Source: UBA2365 sp964594045
Lineage (GTDB): Bacteria > Bacteroidota > Bacteroidia > Chitinophagales > Saprospiraceae
DNA: 64,000 bases
NCBI GenBank assembly: GCA_964594045.1
Contig: CAZQKR010000003.1
Location: 84,536-148,535 of the forward strand
Direction of reading: 5' to 3'
Shown: piece after piece, positions 16,441 through 26,525 of the stretch
Layout: each line of letters starts with the position of its first letter
Position numbering within the stretch: position 1 is the stretch's first letter
Translations under genes and position numbers: made by a program
Notes under the pieces: model-generated
Told to the model about the DNA's origin: nothing
Database searches by the model: none
What the model saw: only the letters and a program-made list of their open reading frames with translations

Positions 16441-17793
16441 ATGGAATTCATTGCTGAGAACACAAGTATGGAGGATTTCAGGAAACTGATCGAGCTGAAA
16501 GAAGTTGATCAGCTGAATGACTTGTTGACTCAGATGCACTCTGCAGATATTGCAGAGTTGATGGAGGAACTGGAGCCGGAAGAAGCTGATTATATTTTCA
16601 GCATCATGGATCCGGACAATTCGGCGGAGGTGTTGCTTGAATTGGATGAGGACCTCAGAGAGACCATTCTGGCCAATCTTTCACCTGAAGAGATTGCAGA
16701 TGAGCTGGATGAGCTGAGTTCAGATGATGCGGCGGACATCATTTCAGAATTGCCACATAATATCAAGCAGGAGGTCATCCAGGAAATTGAGGATGAAGAT
16801 TTTGCCAAAGATGTGATCGAGTTGCTGAGGTACGACCACCAGACTGCCGGTGGTTTGATGGCGAAGGAGTTCATTAAGGTGAATGAAAACTGGCCGGTGG
16901 TTGATTGTACCAAAGAAATGAGGCACCAGGCTCAGAATGTCAAAAAGGTGCATGCCATATACGTAGTGGATGACCATGACAAGCTGGTTGGCCGCCTCTC
17001 CTTGCGCAGATTGCTGACAACCAATCTCCGGGCACCAATAAAGGATATTTACATCAAGGATGTCAAATCTGTCACGGTCGATACCGAAGATGTAGAAGTT
17101 GCCCGGATCATGCAGAAATATGACCTTGAGGCCATTCCTGTACTGGATGAACTGGGTACTTTGGTGGGGATCGTGACCATCGACGACATTGTGGACGTGA
17201 TCAAGGAGGAAGCGGATAAGGACTACCAGATGGCAGCCGGTATCTCGCAGGATGTTGAAGCGGATGACACTATTTTTCAACTGACCAAAGCGCGCTTTCC
17301 CTGGTTGTTTTTGGCACTATTGGGTAGTCTGGTAGTGGTGAAGGTGTCCGGAAGTTTTGATGCGGCGCTTGATAAATTTCCTGTTTTGTTTTTCTTTACT
17401 CCGCTTATCGCGGCAATGGCGGGCAATGTTGGAGTACAGTCTTCAGCGATCATCGTTCAGGGTTTGGCCAATAATAGCCTGAGTGGTACGCTGTTCAACC
17501 GTTTACTGAAAGAGTTCAGTCTGAGCCTGATGAATGGAATGGTACTCGCATTGCTGTTAATGATAAGCAGTTATTTCCTTATCGGAGCGGAGTTCACGGT
17601 TGCATTGACTGTTTCCATTGCATTGATTTCAGTGATCGTCATCGCTTCACTCATCGGCACCTTTGTCCCGATCACGCTCAACAAATACGGGGTAGATCCT
17701 GCATTGGCCACCGGGCCGTTCATTACCACGAGCAACGATATTTTAGGGATCCTGATCTATTTCTCAATTGCCAAACTGATACTCGGATTTTAG
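16441..17793 (+). CDS. mgtE: MgtE-type magnesium transporter
   Basis: A 450-residue magnesium channel. In order: an acidic MgtE N domain (about 1-130; repeats such as LMEELEPEEADYIFSIMDP and ILANLSPEEIADELDELSSDDAADII), two CBS domains (about 135-255; the second ends VPVLDELGTLVGIVTIDDIVDVI), a plug helix, and five membrane helices (about 280-450) with the pore sequence PLIAAMAGNVGVQSSAIIVQGL. Mg2+ binding to the cytosolic domains closes the channel in known homologues. Length is standard. It is 63 bases upstream of a cytosolic GH13 gene on the same strand; co-transcription is possible. Confidence 0.96.
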   Translation: MEFIAENTSMEDFRKLIELKEVDQLNDLLTQMHSADIAELMEELEPEEADYIFSIMDPDNSAEVLLELDEDLRETILANLSPEEIADELDELSSDDAADIISELPHNIKQEVIQEIEDEDFAKDVIELLRYDHQTAGGLMAKEFIKVNENWPVVDCTKEMRHQAQNVKKVHAIYVVDDHDKLVGRLSLRRLLTTNLRAPIKDIYIKDVKSVTVDTEDVEVARIMQKYDLEAIPVLDELGTLVGIVTIDDIVDVIKEEADKDYQMAAGISQDVEADDTIFQLTKARFPWLFLALLGSLVVVKVSGSFDAALDKFPVLFFFTPLIAAMAGNVGVQSSAIIVQGLANNSLSGTLFNRLLKEFSLSLMNGMVLALLLMISSYFLIGAEFTVALTVSIALISVIVIASLIGTFVPITLNKYGVDPALATGPFITTSNDILGILIYFSIAKLILGF

Positions 17794-17856
17794 CAGAAAG
17801 ATTCAGGAAATGTTTGAACCCATGCGTCAAAAGGAACATCAATTGCTTTTTCAGCC

Positions 17857-19644
17857 ATGAAAAAACAAAAAATCATCATCTATCAGGTTTTGACCCGTCT
17901 GTTTGGTATTCAACAAGAAAAATTCGTTCCCTGGGGAACCATTGAAGAAAACGGGGTTGGAAAAATGAGTGATTTTACCCCGGAAGCATTAAAGGCAGTC
18001 AGGGACCTTGGAATCACCCATATCTGGTACACCGGTATTGTGCATCATGCGGTGATACGCGATTATTCCGCTTACGGGATCAGCCATGACCACCCTCAAG
18101 TGGTTAAGGGCCGGGCCGGATCACCCTATGCGATCAAGGATTATTACAGCGTGGATCCTGATCTGGCGGAAGATCCGATGAAGCGAATGGAGGAATTCGA
18201 ACAACTTGTGAACAGAACGCACCTTGCCGGTCTGAAAATGCTCATCGATATCGTACCCAACCACGTTGCAAGACATTACCATTCCATTGGAAAACCTGCC
18301 GGTACAGATGATTTCGGCCAATCAGATGATACTTCGCTTGAATATCACCGCAACAATAACTTTTATTATGTTCCAGGGAAAGCCTTTGAATTGCCGGAAT
18401 GGGAAAATGGATATCTACCTCTTGGCGGGCGACCCTGGCCGGTTGAGTTGGGAGAATATGTTGAATTTCCCGCAAAATGGACCGGAAATGACTGCAGACA
18501 TCATCGTCCAGGTTTTTATGACTGGTACGAAACGGTCAAGCTGAATTACGGGGTCAGGCCTGACGGAAGTCATGATTTTCCGTTTTTACCGGATGATTTT
18601 GCTGAAAAAGATGTGAAATCACATTACGAATTCTGGCAGCAACAGGAGGAATTGCCCGACACATGGAAAAAAATGAAAGAAATCGCCTTGTTCTGGCTGG
18701 CAAAAGGCGTCGATGGATTTCGTTTTGACATGGCTGAAATGGTTCCGGTTCCTTTTTGGAGTTATCTCAACGCTGCCATCAAACATTTTTATCCGGATGC
18801 TTTGCTCATCGCAGAGGTTTATCAGCCTCATCTGTACCATGATTTCCTGTTCAAGGCTAAAATGGATCTGCTATATGATAAAGTCGACCTGTATGATACC
18901 CTGAAAAACATTTTGACAGGAAAAGCCACCTGTCATGATATTTTTCCGGTTTCGGACCGGCTATACCCTTATTCGGACCGGCTGCTGCATTTCATGGAGA
19001 ACCATGATGAAGACCGGATCGCAGGAAATTCTTTTTTGGCTGATGCCAAATCTGCCTTGCCGGCTATGGTGATCTCAGGGTGCCTGGACCAGGGAGCTCT
19101 CATGGTGTATTTTGGTCAGGAAACCGGGGAAGCAGCGCTTGATGCAGCAGGATTTGGCGGTGGCGGTAAGACAAGTATCTTCGATTATATCCGGGTCCCG
19201 AAGATCCGCGAATGGATGAATGGAGGAAAGTTTGACGGAGGTCTGCTCTCCGGGGAAAGCAAGGAATTGAGGGAAAGCTACAGGGCATTATTGCGGTTTT
19301 GCCTGAACAGTGAAGCCCTGCAAGGCCGGTTTTACGACCTTCACAGGCATAATTCACAGCTGGATCCGGGCGAAAAGTGGGGAAAACTTTATGTTTTTGC
19401 CAGGTATGGTGTGGATGAGAAGCTGCTTATCGCGTGCAATTTTGATATGTATAATGGCTATCATTTCCGTTTGGCGTTATATATAGAATTGGTTAAGATC
19501 TGGGAATTGAAACCGGGAAGTTACCGGCTTACAGATCAACTTGGAGGACAACATGATTTCATGCTGACAGTTGAAGGTGATCATGCGTTTGCAGATCTTG
19601 ACATTGAAAAATCTGGCTCATTGATATTAAAGCTGGAGAACTGA
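17857..19644 (+). CDS. Cytosolic GH13 alpha-amylase family glycosidase
   Basis: A 595-residue protein with no signal peptide. The (beta/alpha)8 catalytic barrel shows the GH13 conserved regions: DIVPNHVARHYHS (region I), GVDGFRFDMAEMVP with nucleophile Asp291, LLIAEVYQP with acid/base Glu320, and MENHDEDR with Asp384. A C-terminal beta domain follows from about residue 510. All three catalytic residues are intact. It should act on alpha-glucosidic bonds of imported oligosaccharides or glycogen; exact specificity is not clear. It precedes an exported GH13 enzyme, so the two may handle the same glucan inside and outside the cell. Confidence 0.9.
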   Translation: MKKQKIIIYQVLTRLFGIQQEKFVPWGTIEENGVGKMSDFTPEALKAVRDLGITHIWYTGIVHHAVIRDYSAYGISHDHPQVVKGRAGSPYAIKDYYSVDPDLAEDPMKRMEEFEQLVNRTHLAGLKMLIDIVPNHVARHYHSIGKPAGTDDFGQSDDTSLEYHRNNNFYYVPGKAFELPEWENGYLPLGGRPWPVELGEYVEFPAKWTGNDCRHHRPGFYDWYETVKLNYGVRPDGSHDFPFLPDDFAEKDVKSHYEFWQQQEELPDTWKKMKEIALFWLAKGVDGFRFDMAEMVPVPFWSYLNAAIKHFYPDALLIAEVYQPHLYHDFLFKAKMDLLYDKVDLYDTLKNILTGKATCHDIFPVSDRLYPYSDRLLHFMENHDEDRIAGNSFLADAKSALPAMVISGCLDQGALMVYFGQETGEAALDAAGFGGGGKTSIFDYIRVPKIREWMNGGKFDGGLLSGESKELRESYRALLRFCLNSEALQGRFYDLHRHNSQLDPGEKWGKLYVFARYGVDEKLLIACNFDMYNGYHFRLALYIELVKIWELKPGSYRLTDQLGGQHDFMLTVEGDHAFADLDIEKSGSLILKLEN

Positions 19645-19836
19645 CCTTATTCAAACAGAGGACTGTAAATCTGAGCAGTTGCTAAAATCAGGCCAACAGC
19701 AAATTTTTCTAGTGGTCTCCACAACGATTGCACCGTTTTGCTTGTTAATAGAAAAAGCGTATTTTTAGAGCCTGTATACAGGAAAATTTAACTGGCCTCA
19801 GATTTGTCCTGCAAATTTTTATTTAAAACCATAAAC

Positions 19837-22617
19837 ATGAAACTGAATATTTTATTGGCATTTTTTTTATTGGTCACCCTTAATACTTTTGCCCAGATCA
19901 TTGTGACAGAACCCTCCATTCCAGTTGAGAGCCAGGCTGTGACGATCATTTTTGATGCAACCAAAGGCACTGCCGGTTTAAAGGGTTATTCGGGAGATGT
20001 ATATGCCCATACCGGTGTGATCACCGATAAAAGCTCCGGTGGTTCTGACTGGAAATATGTAAAAACCAACTGGGGACAAAACACCCCGGCAACCAAACTT
20101 ACCCGGATCGGAACTGATCTGTATCAGCTGCAGATAGGCCCTTCCATAAGATCCTATTACGGAGTGCCTGTACAGGATGAAATCCTTAAAATGGCTTTTG
20201 TATTCAGGAGTTCTGACAGTTCAAAAGAAGGAAAAGACACCGGAGGAACGGATATTTTTGTCAATGTTTTCAAGGAAGGTTTTATCGTGAAATTTGATTT
20301 ACCGCAGAATAATACACTGGCCGAACCTGGTCAAACCGTTGACTTCCGTATTTCTTCAAGTTATGATGCTGATCTTACTTTAAGGATCAACGACGAGCTG
20401 GTGGCCGGAACCCAGGGAAAAACCCTGGATCATGCTGCGGAATTCAATGAGCCGGGAGATTATATGGCGATTGCACAGGGAGTTTACCAGTCAGACACTA
20501 TTAGCGACACGGTTTATATCTGCGTCAGGGAAGAAGCTGCCTTGATCCCTATGCCGGTCCACTATAAAAAGGGGATCAATTATCTTTCGGATTCACAGGT
20601 TGCCCTGGTGCTTTGGGCACCCGAAAAGGAATATGTCTATATTCTGGGGGATTTCAATGAATGGAGACCTCAGAATGCCTGGCAAATGAACAGGGACGGA
20701 GATTTTTACTGGTTGGAGATCGATGGGCTTACCCCTGGAAAATCCTATGTTTATCAGTACCTGATCGATGGAGCATTGCTTATTGCTGATCCATACACGG
20801 AACAGGTATCCGATCCTTTTCACGATAAAAACATATCGTCAACAGTCTACCCTGGCCTGGTAGCATATCCAGCTGGTAAAACTGCAGGGCTGGCAGCAGT
20901 TTTTCAAACAGGACAAGTTCCCTATGCATGGGAAGTGTCTGATTTTGAAGCACCTGACAAAACACAATTGGTGATATATGAGTTATTGGTCAGGGATTTT
21001 CATGAGGATCACAGCTATACTGCCGTTATAGAGAAACTCGATTATCTGGATTCATTGGGGATCAATGTTCTTGAACTGATGCCGGTCAACGAATTTGAAG
21101 GAAACTCATCCTGGGGATATAATCCTTCCTTTTATTTTGCGCCTGACAAATATTATGGTCCCAAAAATGAGTTGAAAAGGCTGGTGGATGAATGTCATAA
21201 ACGCGGAATTGCAGTGGTGATCGACATGGTGCTCAATCACAGTTTCGGACAAAGTCCATTTGTACAGATGTATTTTGATGGCGGCAAGCCTGCCTTGAAT
21301 AATCCCTGGTACAACCGTGAGCACAATTTTACCAATCCTGATGCCCACTGGGGTTATGATTTCAACCATGAAAGTCTGCACACCCAGGAACTGGTTGACA
21401 GCATTAATGCGTTCTGGATGAGCGAATATAAAATCGATGGATTCCGGTTTGATTTTACCAAAGGTTTCGGCAACAACATCAAGGGAAGCAATGACAGCTG
21501 GGGAAGCCTGTACGACGCTGACCGGATCCGACTGTTGAAAAGGATGTCCGATGAGATATGGAAGAGAAACCCGGATGCGCTGGTCATTTTTGAACATTTG
21601 TCAGACAATCCGGAAGAAAAGGAACTGGCTGAACACGGCATTCTGTTGTGGGGACGTATGGATATTCCGTATGCTGAAGCCGCGATGGGTTATCATACCA
21701 GCAACAAATCCGATCTGACCAGGATCTTATATACCTCAAGATCCTGGAGCAAAGCGCATTTGGTCGGCTATATGGAAAGTCATGATGAAGAAAGGCAGAT
21801 GTACAAAATAAAGCAATGGGGCAATTCTTCCGGGAGTTACAGTACCAAAAATCCTGAGACGGCAGCTCATCGCGTCGGGTTGAACAGCCTTTTCTTTTTT
21901 CCGCTTCCGGGGCCCAAAATGATCTGGCAGTTTGGTGAGATCGGTTATGACATTTCGATCGATTTCGATTGCAGGGTATGTGAAAAACCTGTTTTGTGGG
22001 AATATTTTGAGATCGCATACCTTAAAAATATCTATCGCATCATGTCCAACATGATCCATTTAAAAAACACTTATGAAGTTTTTTCTAAGGGGAATCTGAC
22101 CTACAGCCTTGCAGCTTCTGTTAAACAATACAGGATGTCCCTGGGAGATCAACATGTTTTTGCTGTGGGCAATTTTGATGTGATACCCAGGACCACCAGT
22201 TTGCTCATGCCGGCACAGGGAACATGGTATGAATATTTTTCACGGACGACAATTGAGGTGACCAATTCCAATCTGATCCTTACGCTTGAGCCGGGAGATT
22301 ACCGTTTGTTTTCGACAGTTGAAATGGACTGGAAAACACCTATGAGCCCGGTGGATACAGATGATCTTCCGGTTCTGGATGATTTTTCCGAAATCGGCAT
22401 TTATCCCAACCCAGCCGGCAACAGCATACATTTTGAACAGCCTTTGCACAGGTTGGAGATCTACACCCTGCAGGGACAATTGGTTCATGGTCTGACAGGC
22501 AATTCAGGAAATGAGATCAGGTATGCAGACATTCGGCATTTATCACCGGGAAGTTATGTTGTTTTGGGAGTAGATACTGAACAAAAAATGAGGATTGGCC
22601 GGATGGTGAAAAAATAA
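19837..22617 (+). CDS. Exported GH13 alpha-amylase with T9SS sorting domain
   Basis: A 926-residue multidomain glycosidase; ATG 19837 gives a clean signal peptide (LNILLAFFLLVTLNTFAQ). Order: a DUF4961-like starch-associated domain (about 20-140), an Ig-like region (about 145-235), a CBM48/isoamylase N domain (about 245-335: ALVLWAPEKEYVYILGDFNEW), the GH13 barrel (about 370-790) with nucleophile Asp539 in FRFDF, acid/base Glu586 in IFEHL and Asp650 in ESHDEE, a beta domain, and a T9SS type A C-terminal domain (IYPNPAGNSIHF to the end). It should be secreted or surface-attached and act on starch-like glucan. Confidence 0.93.
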   Translation: MKLNILLAFFLLVTLNTFAQIIVTEPSIPVESQAVTIIFDATKGTAGLKGYSGDVYAHTGVITDKSSGGSDWKYVKTNWGQNTPATKLTRIGTDLYQLQIGPSIRSYYGVPVQDEILKMAFVFRSSDSSKEGKDTGGTDIFVNVFKEGFIVKFDLPQNNTLAEPGQTVDFRISSSYDADLTLRINDELVAGTQGKTLDHAAEFNEPGDYMAIAQGVYQSDTISDTVYICVREEAALIPMPVHYKKGINYLSDSQVALVLWAPEKEYVYILGDFNEWRPQNAWQMNRDGDFYWLEIDGLTPGKSYVYQYLIDGALLIADPYTEQVSDPFHDKNISSTVYPGLVAYPAGKTAGLAAVFQTGQVPYAWEVSDFEAPDKTQLVIYELLVRDFHEDHSYTAVIEKLDYLDSLGINVLELMPVNEFEGNSSWGYNPSFYFAPDKYYGPKNELKRLVDECHKRGIAVVIDMVLNHSFGQSPFVQMYFDGGKPALNNPWYNREHNFTNPDAHWGYDFNHESLHTQELVDSINAFWMSEYKIDGFRFDFTKGFGNNIKGSNDSWGSLYDADRIRLLKRMSDEIWKRNPDALVIFEHLSDNPEEKELAEHGILLWGRMDIPYAEAAMGYHTSNKSDLTRILYTSRSWSKAHLVGYMESHDEERQMYKIKQWGNSSGSYSTKNPETAAHRVGLNSLFFFPLPGPKMIWQFGEIGYDISIDFDCRVCEKPVLWEYFEIAYLKNIYRIMSNMIHLKNTYEVFSKGNLTYSLAASVKQYRMSLGDQHVFAVGNFDVIPRTTSLLMPAQGTWYEYFSRTTIEVTNSNLILTLEPGDYRLFSTVEMDWKTPMSPVDTDDLPVLDDFSEIGIYPNPAGNSIHFEQPLHRLEIYTLQGQLVHGLTGNSGNEIRYADIRHLSPGSYVVLGVDTEQKMRIGRMVKK

Positions 22618-22622
22618 AACCT

Positions 22623-23759
22623 TTATTTCATTCTGGGAAATGAGGCTGTTTTTTTCAATCGGTCATAAAGGATCTCAGCGGTCTTCTGCCAATTAAAGTA
22701 TTTCAACCGTTGGAAGCCTTTTTCGATCAGCTCACTTTTCAGACCAGGGGTTGAAATCAACTGATACATGGCTGATTGAATCGATCCGGGATCATGCGGG
22801 TCAACCAGCAGGGCAGCATTCCCTGCAACTTCCGGCATGCTGCTCACATTGGATGTGATCACCGGGACACCTGCTTCAAAACCTTCGAGAATGGGTATTC
22901 CAAATCCTTCAAAGACAGAGACATAACAAAGCGCCTCAGCGCTGCCAATATACCTTGGAAGGTCTTTTCTCGGGATTTGGGTCTGTATGATATCCTGTTT
23001 ATACGGAGAATTTTTCCAGGTTTTGAGAAAAGTCCCGGTATTCCATGCGAGTCTGCCAAGTATCACCAACTTATGATCTGTTCCGTATTTTGATTTGAAC
23101 TGCTCAAAGCCTTTGATCAGATTTTCGATGTTTTTCCTTGGATGAATGGATCCCAGATAGACAAAGTAGGGTTTTCCTCCTGTAAATTCTCTGCGGGTAT
23201 GTATTTGGGTTGATTCCGGAACCGGGGAAAAATGTCCGTTTCCCGCATTATAGGCAACAGTTATCTTATCAGCCGAAATACCGTATTGTTGTATGATGTC
23301 ATTTTTGGTGAATTCCGAAACTGCGATGATCTCTGTGGCTTTCCGGTGGAATCTGGGAAAGAAATACCGGTAATACAAGCGATGTGAAAGCGGAATGTGA
23401 TCAGGATAGTGGATATAAGCCAGATCATGACAGACAAGTAAAGTTGGAATATCGGAACGCAGGCTGAGGTAGGTATCACCGGACAGGAAAACATCCGGTT
23501 TCAGTTTTTTGAACAGCCTGTAGATGGCCCATTCAAACCAATACAACATGAGTACCGGATGTCTTGTCGGAGGAAAAAGTACGATCGGATGAACATTTTC
23601 TCCCAACATAAAATGCTTACTGTAAGGCCGGTCAAAGATAAAATAAAAGCTGTCGTCAGGGTGGGCAGCCACCATTCTTTTCAGGGATTCATAATTGTAC
23701 CTGGCAATGCCTTCCATGGTGTTTTCAAGCAGCAATCTTGTATTGACAGCGATGCGCAT
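22623..23759 (-). CDS. Glycosyltransferase family 4
   Basis: A 378-residue GT-B glycosyltransferase. The N-terminal Rossmann domain begins MRIAVNTRLLLENTMEGIARY; the C-terminal nucleotide-sugar domain shows GGKPYFVYLGSIHPRKNIENLIKGF and the GT4 motif EGFGIPILEGFEAGVPVITSNVSSMPEVAGNAALLVDPHD, with both conserved glutamates (ExxxxxxxE). It adds a sugar from an activated donor to an acceptor, likely in capsule, LPS or exopolysaccharide synthesis. It converges on the exported amylase with only five bases between stop codons, so it is probably not functionally tied to it. Confidence 0.9.
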   Translation of the reverse strand: MRIAVNTRLLLENTMEGIARYNYESLKRMVAAHPDDSFYFIFDRPYSKHFMLGENVHPIVLFPPTRHPVLMLYWFEWAIYRLFKKLKPDVFLSGDTYLSLRSDIPTLLVCHDLAYIHYPDHIPLSHRLYYRYFFPRFHRKATEIIAVSEFTKNDIIQQYGISADKITVAYNAGNGHFSPVPESTQIHTRREFTGGKPYFVYLGSIHPRKNIENLIKGFEQFKSKYGTDHKLVILGRLAWNTGTFLKTWKNSPYKQDIIQTQIPRKDLPRYIGSAEALCYVSVFEGFGIPILEGFEAGVPVITSNVSSMPEVAGNAALLVDPHDPGSIQSAMYQLISTPGLKSELIEKGFQRLKYFNWQKTAEILYDRLKKTASFPRMK

Positions 23760-23994
23760 TTGTTTTGAAATTTAATTTTTGGGTGGCTAAAATACAAAAT
23801 TGTACCATGTTTTTTTGAAAAATGCCGGAATTTAGCTTCAGAAAAAAACTTTTGCCAGACCATGCTGTTTATCAGGTGTAAATGAAGGCTGAACACCTTT
23901 TTAAATTTTATGGTTAATAACCCGGACTGCCACAATTTTGACAAGAAAGAATCGTATATTTGCGGTTTATTAAACTGAATAAATATAAAATAAT

Positions 23995-24414
23995 ATGACA
24001 AATGAGGTCAATTGTTCCTGGAAAGGGAACATGGCTTTTGAAGCAGAAGGCTTGGGAGGAAAAGTGATGCTGGATGCTTCAGAGGATGTTGGAGGAGAAG
24101 GTAAAGGTGTTAGGCCTAAAGCATTGATGCTCACCGCACTGGCTGGTTGTACCGCAATGGATGTAGCTTCTCTGTTCCGCAAAATGAATGCTGAACCTGA
24201 TGATTTCAGGGTGTTGATTAAAGGTCAACTGACAGAAGAGCATCCCAAATATTATGATCAGGTGACCATCACTTATCAATTCTGGGGAAAAGAGCTGAAA
24301 AAGGACAAACTGGAGAAAGCGATCAATCTTTCCCTGACAAAATATTGTGGTGTAACGGAGATGTTCAGGCGCTTTGCTTTGGTCAGATCCGAAATTGAGT
24401 ACTTTGAAGAATAA
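23995..24414 (+). CDS. OsmC-family peroxiredoxin-like protein
   Basis: A 139-residue OsmC/Ohr fold protein. The two redox cysteines are in LTALAGCTAMDVASLF (Cys near residue 50) and in LTKYCGVTEMFRR (Cys near 120). The family reduces organic hydroperoxides, and this short form resembles YhfA-type OsmC members more than Ohr. A TATATTTG box at 23955-23962 is 33 bases upstream, with a TTTTG 14 bases before it, shorter than the usual spacing. It is nine bases upstream of ahcY and probably starts that operon. Confidence 0.9.
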   Translation: MTNEVNCSWKGNMAFEAEGLGGKVMLDASEDVGGEGKGVRPKALMLTALAGCTAMDVASLFRKMNAEPDDFRVLIKGQLTEEHPKYYDQVTITYQFWGKELKKDKLEKAINLSLTKYCGVTEMFRRFALVRSEIEYFEE

Positions 24415-24423
24415 AATGCAAAA

Positions 24424-25719
24424 ATGACGAATTATAAAGTAAAGGATATTGCTTTGGCTGCATGGGGCAGAAAGGAGATTGAACTGGCTGAAGCGGAAAT
24501 GCCGGGGTTGATGGCGCTGAGGGAAGAATTTGGCCCAACCAAACCCTTGAAGGGTGCACGGATTGCCGGGTGTCTGCATATGACCATACAGACGGCGGTG
24601 TTGATCGAAACACTGGTCGAACTGGGTGCTGAAGTGGCCTGGTCTTCCTGCAATATTTTTTCCACACAGGATCATGCCGCTGCCGCGATCGCGGCAAAGG
24701 GAATTCCTGTATTCGCCTGGAAGGGTATGACTGAGGAGGAGTTCTGGTGGTGTATCGAAAAAACGCTGCACGCTTTTGAAGGGAATGCTCCGCTGAATAT
24801 GATACTGGATGACGGGGGCGACCTCACCAATGTGGTTTTAGACCAGTTTCCGGAATTGACTGAAGGGATCAGGGGGCTTAGCGAAGAGACAACAACCGGA
24901 GTGCATCGTCTTTATGAACGAGCACGCAACGGGACTTTGCCTGTTCCTGCTTTCAATGTGAATGATTCAGTGACGAAATCCAAGTTTGACAACAAATACG
25001 GGTGCCGGGAATCCGCTGTGGATTCCATCAGGAGGGCAACGGATATTATGATGGCCGGGAAAATAGCCCTGGTAGCCGGGTACGGAGATGTTGGCAAGGG
25101 TACAGCCGCATCTCTCAGATCTGCCGGTTGCCGTGTAGTGGTCAGCGAAATCGATCCGATCTGTGCGTTGCAGGCAGCAATGGATGGTTTTGAAGTTAAA
25201 AGAATAGAGAATGTGATCCATACGGCTGACATTGTAGTAACTGCTACGGGCAATTGTGACATCATTACCGGAAAGCATTTTCCACTGATGAAGGACAAAG
25301 CCATCCTGGCAAATATTGGTCATTTTGACAATGAGATCCAGGTTTCCTGGCTGAAAAAATATTACGGGCATACCCGGGTGAACATCAAACCCCAGGTGGA
25401 CATGTTTGAAATTGAAGGAAAAAGCATCATTTTGCTTGCAGAAGGGAGACTTGTCAATCTGGGTTGCGGCACGGGCCACCCATCCTTTGTGATGTCCAAT
25501 TCCTTCACCAATCAGACACTGGCACAAATTGAACTCTGGCAGAACGCCGAAAATTACGAAAAAAAGGTATACGTACTTCCCAAAATCCTTGATGAAAAAG
25601 TTGCCCGCCTGCATCTTGATAAGCTTGGCGTTGAACTGGAAGAGCTGACAGAAGAGCAGGCGAAATATATTGGTGTTACCAAGGAAGGTCCGTTTAAACC
25701 TGAATCATACAGGTATTGA
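24424..25719 (+). CDS. ahcY: Adenosylhomocysteinase (S-adenosylhomocysteine hydrolase)
   Basis: A 431-residue NAD-dependent enzyme splitting S-adenosylhomocysteine into adenosine and homocysteine, which removes the inhibitory by-product of methylation. Features: the N-terminal substrate domain (GCLHMTIQTAVLIETLVELGAEVAWSSCNIFSTQDHAAAAI), the hinge VNDSVTKSKFDN with the catalytic Lys/Asp, the NAD-binding GYGDVGKG, ATGNCDIITGKHF, GCGTGHPSFVMS, and the C-terminal tail KPESYRY. Length matches the compact form lacking the 40-residue insertion of some bacterial enzymes. It follows osmC closely, and the methyltransferase gene rsmA follows after 23 bases. Confidence 0.97.
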   Translation: MTNYKVKDIALAAWGRKEIELAEAEMPGLMALREEFGPTKPLKGARIAGCLHMTIQTAVLIETLVELGAEVAWSSCNIFSTQDHAAAAIAAKGIPVFAWKGMTEEEFWWCIEKTLHAFEGNAPLNMILDDGGDLTNVVLDQFPELTEGIRGLSEETTTGVHRLYERARNGTLPVPAFNVNDSVTKSKFDNKYGCRESAVDSIRRATDIMMAGKIALVAGYGDVGKGTAASLRSAGCRVVVSEIDPICALQAAMDGFEVKRIENVIHTADIVVTATGNCDIITGKHFPLMKDKAILANIGHFDNEIQVSWLKKYYGHTRVNIKPQVDMFEIEGKSIILLAEGRLVNLGCGTGHPSFVMSNSFTNQTLAQIELWQNAENYEKKVYVLPKILDEKVARLHLDKLGVELEELTEEQAKYIGVTKEGPFKPESYRY

Positions 25720-25742
25720 ATCATTGTTGACTGAAACCAGGT

Positions 25743-26525
25743 TTGAAAGCGAAAAAATCATACGGTCAGCATTTTTTACACAATGACCATATAGCCGAAA
25801 AGATCGTTCAGGCTGTTGAATCCGTTGCATCAGGCTATTCGCTGTTGGAAATCGGACCCGGAAAAGGTGTACTGACCAGGTATTTTTGGCAAAAATATGC
25901 TGATTTTCTCGCCGTTGAAGCAGATATGGATATGATAAATGTATTGCAGGACAGCTTTCCGGGTATCGGGGGAAAAGTGATCTTTAAAGATTTTCTCAAA
26001 CTCAATTTTAAACAGGTTTTCCCCGGAAAGGAGTTTATTATGTTCGGCAATTTTCCTTATAATATATCTTCCCAGATCCTGATCCGGATGCTTGAGCAAA
26101 AAGAAAGGGTGCCTTATCTGATCGGCATGTTCCAGAAAGAAATGGCTGACAGGGTCATTGCGCCCCCGGGTTCAAAGGTTTATGGAAGGATCAGTGTTAT
26201 GGTTCAGGCGTTTTACAAAGGAAAAATGCTCTTTCAGGTATCTCCGGGCTCTTTTACACCGCCGCCCAAAGTCAATTCTGCCGTTATCCGGCTGGAAAGG
26301 CTTGAAAGAAAGCAATTAGACTGTGATGAACGATTGTTCAGGCAGGTTGTGGCGCAGGCTTTTTCGATGAGAAGGAAAATGCTCAGAAATACCCTGAAAG
26401 TTTTTATTCCTGACAATGAAATACTGCAAACAGACGTTTTTACTCAACGTCCGGAGACGCTGAGTGTGGAAGATTTCGTAAATTTAACCAATTTGATCAG
26501 TAAATACAGACAAAATGAGCCTTGA
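25743..26525 (+). CDS. rsmA: 16S rRNA (A1518/A1519-N6)-dimethyltransferase
   Basis: A 260-residue KsgA/RsmA enzyme that dimethylates two adjacent adenines in helix 45 of 16S rRNA late in small-subunit assembly. The start is a TTG at 25743: the in-frame stop at 25728 excludes anything but CTG 25731, and only TTG yields the family opening KAKKSYGQHFL. Motifs: LLEIGPGKGVLTRYF (SAM site), EADMDMI, GNFPYNISSQI (the NxPY catalytic motif), and the C-terminal LFRQVVAQAFSMRRKMLRNTL. Its last 11 bases overlap the start of the yqeY-like gene, indicating coupled translation. Confidence 0.96.
   Translation: MKAKKSYGQHFLHNDHIAEKIVQAVESVASGYSLLEIGPGKGVLTRYFWQKYADFLAVEADMDMINVLQDSFPGIGGKVIFKDFLKLNFKQVFPGKEFIMFGNFPYNISSQILIRMLEQKERVPYLIGMFQKEMADRVIAPPGSKVYGRISVMVQAFYKGKMLFQVSPGSFTPPPKVNSAVIRLERLERKQLDCDERLFRQVVAQAFSMRRKMLRNTLKVFIPDNEILQTDVFTQRPETLSVEDFVNLTNLISKYRQNEP

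Noticed and set aside
24424..25719. Possible SAH riboswitch before ahcY
   Set aside because: Only nine bases separate osmC from ahcY, and no structured leader is possible there.
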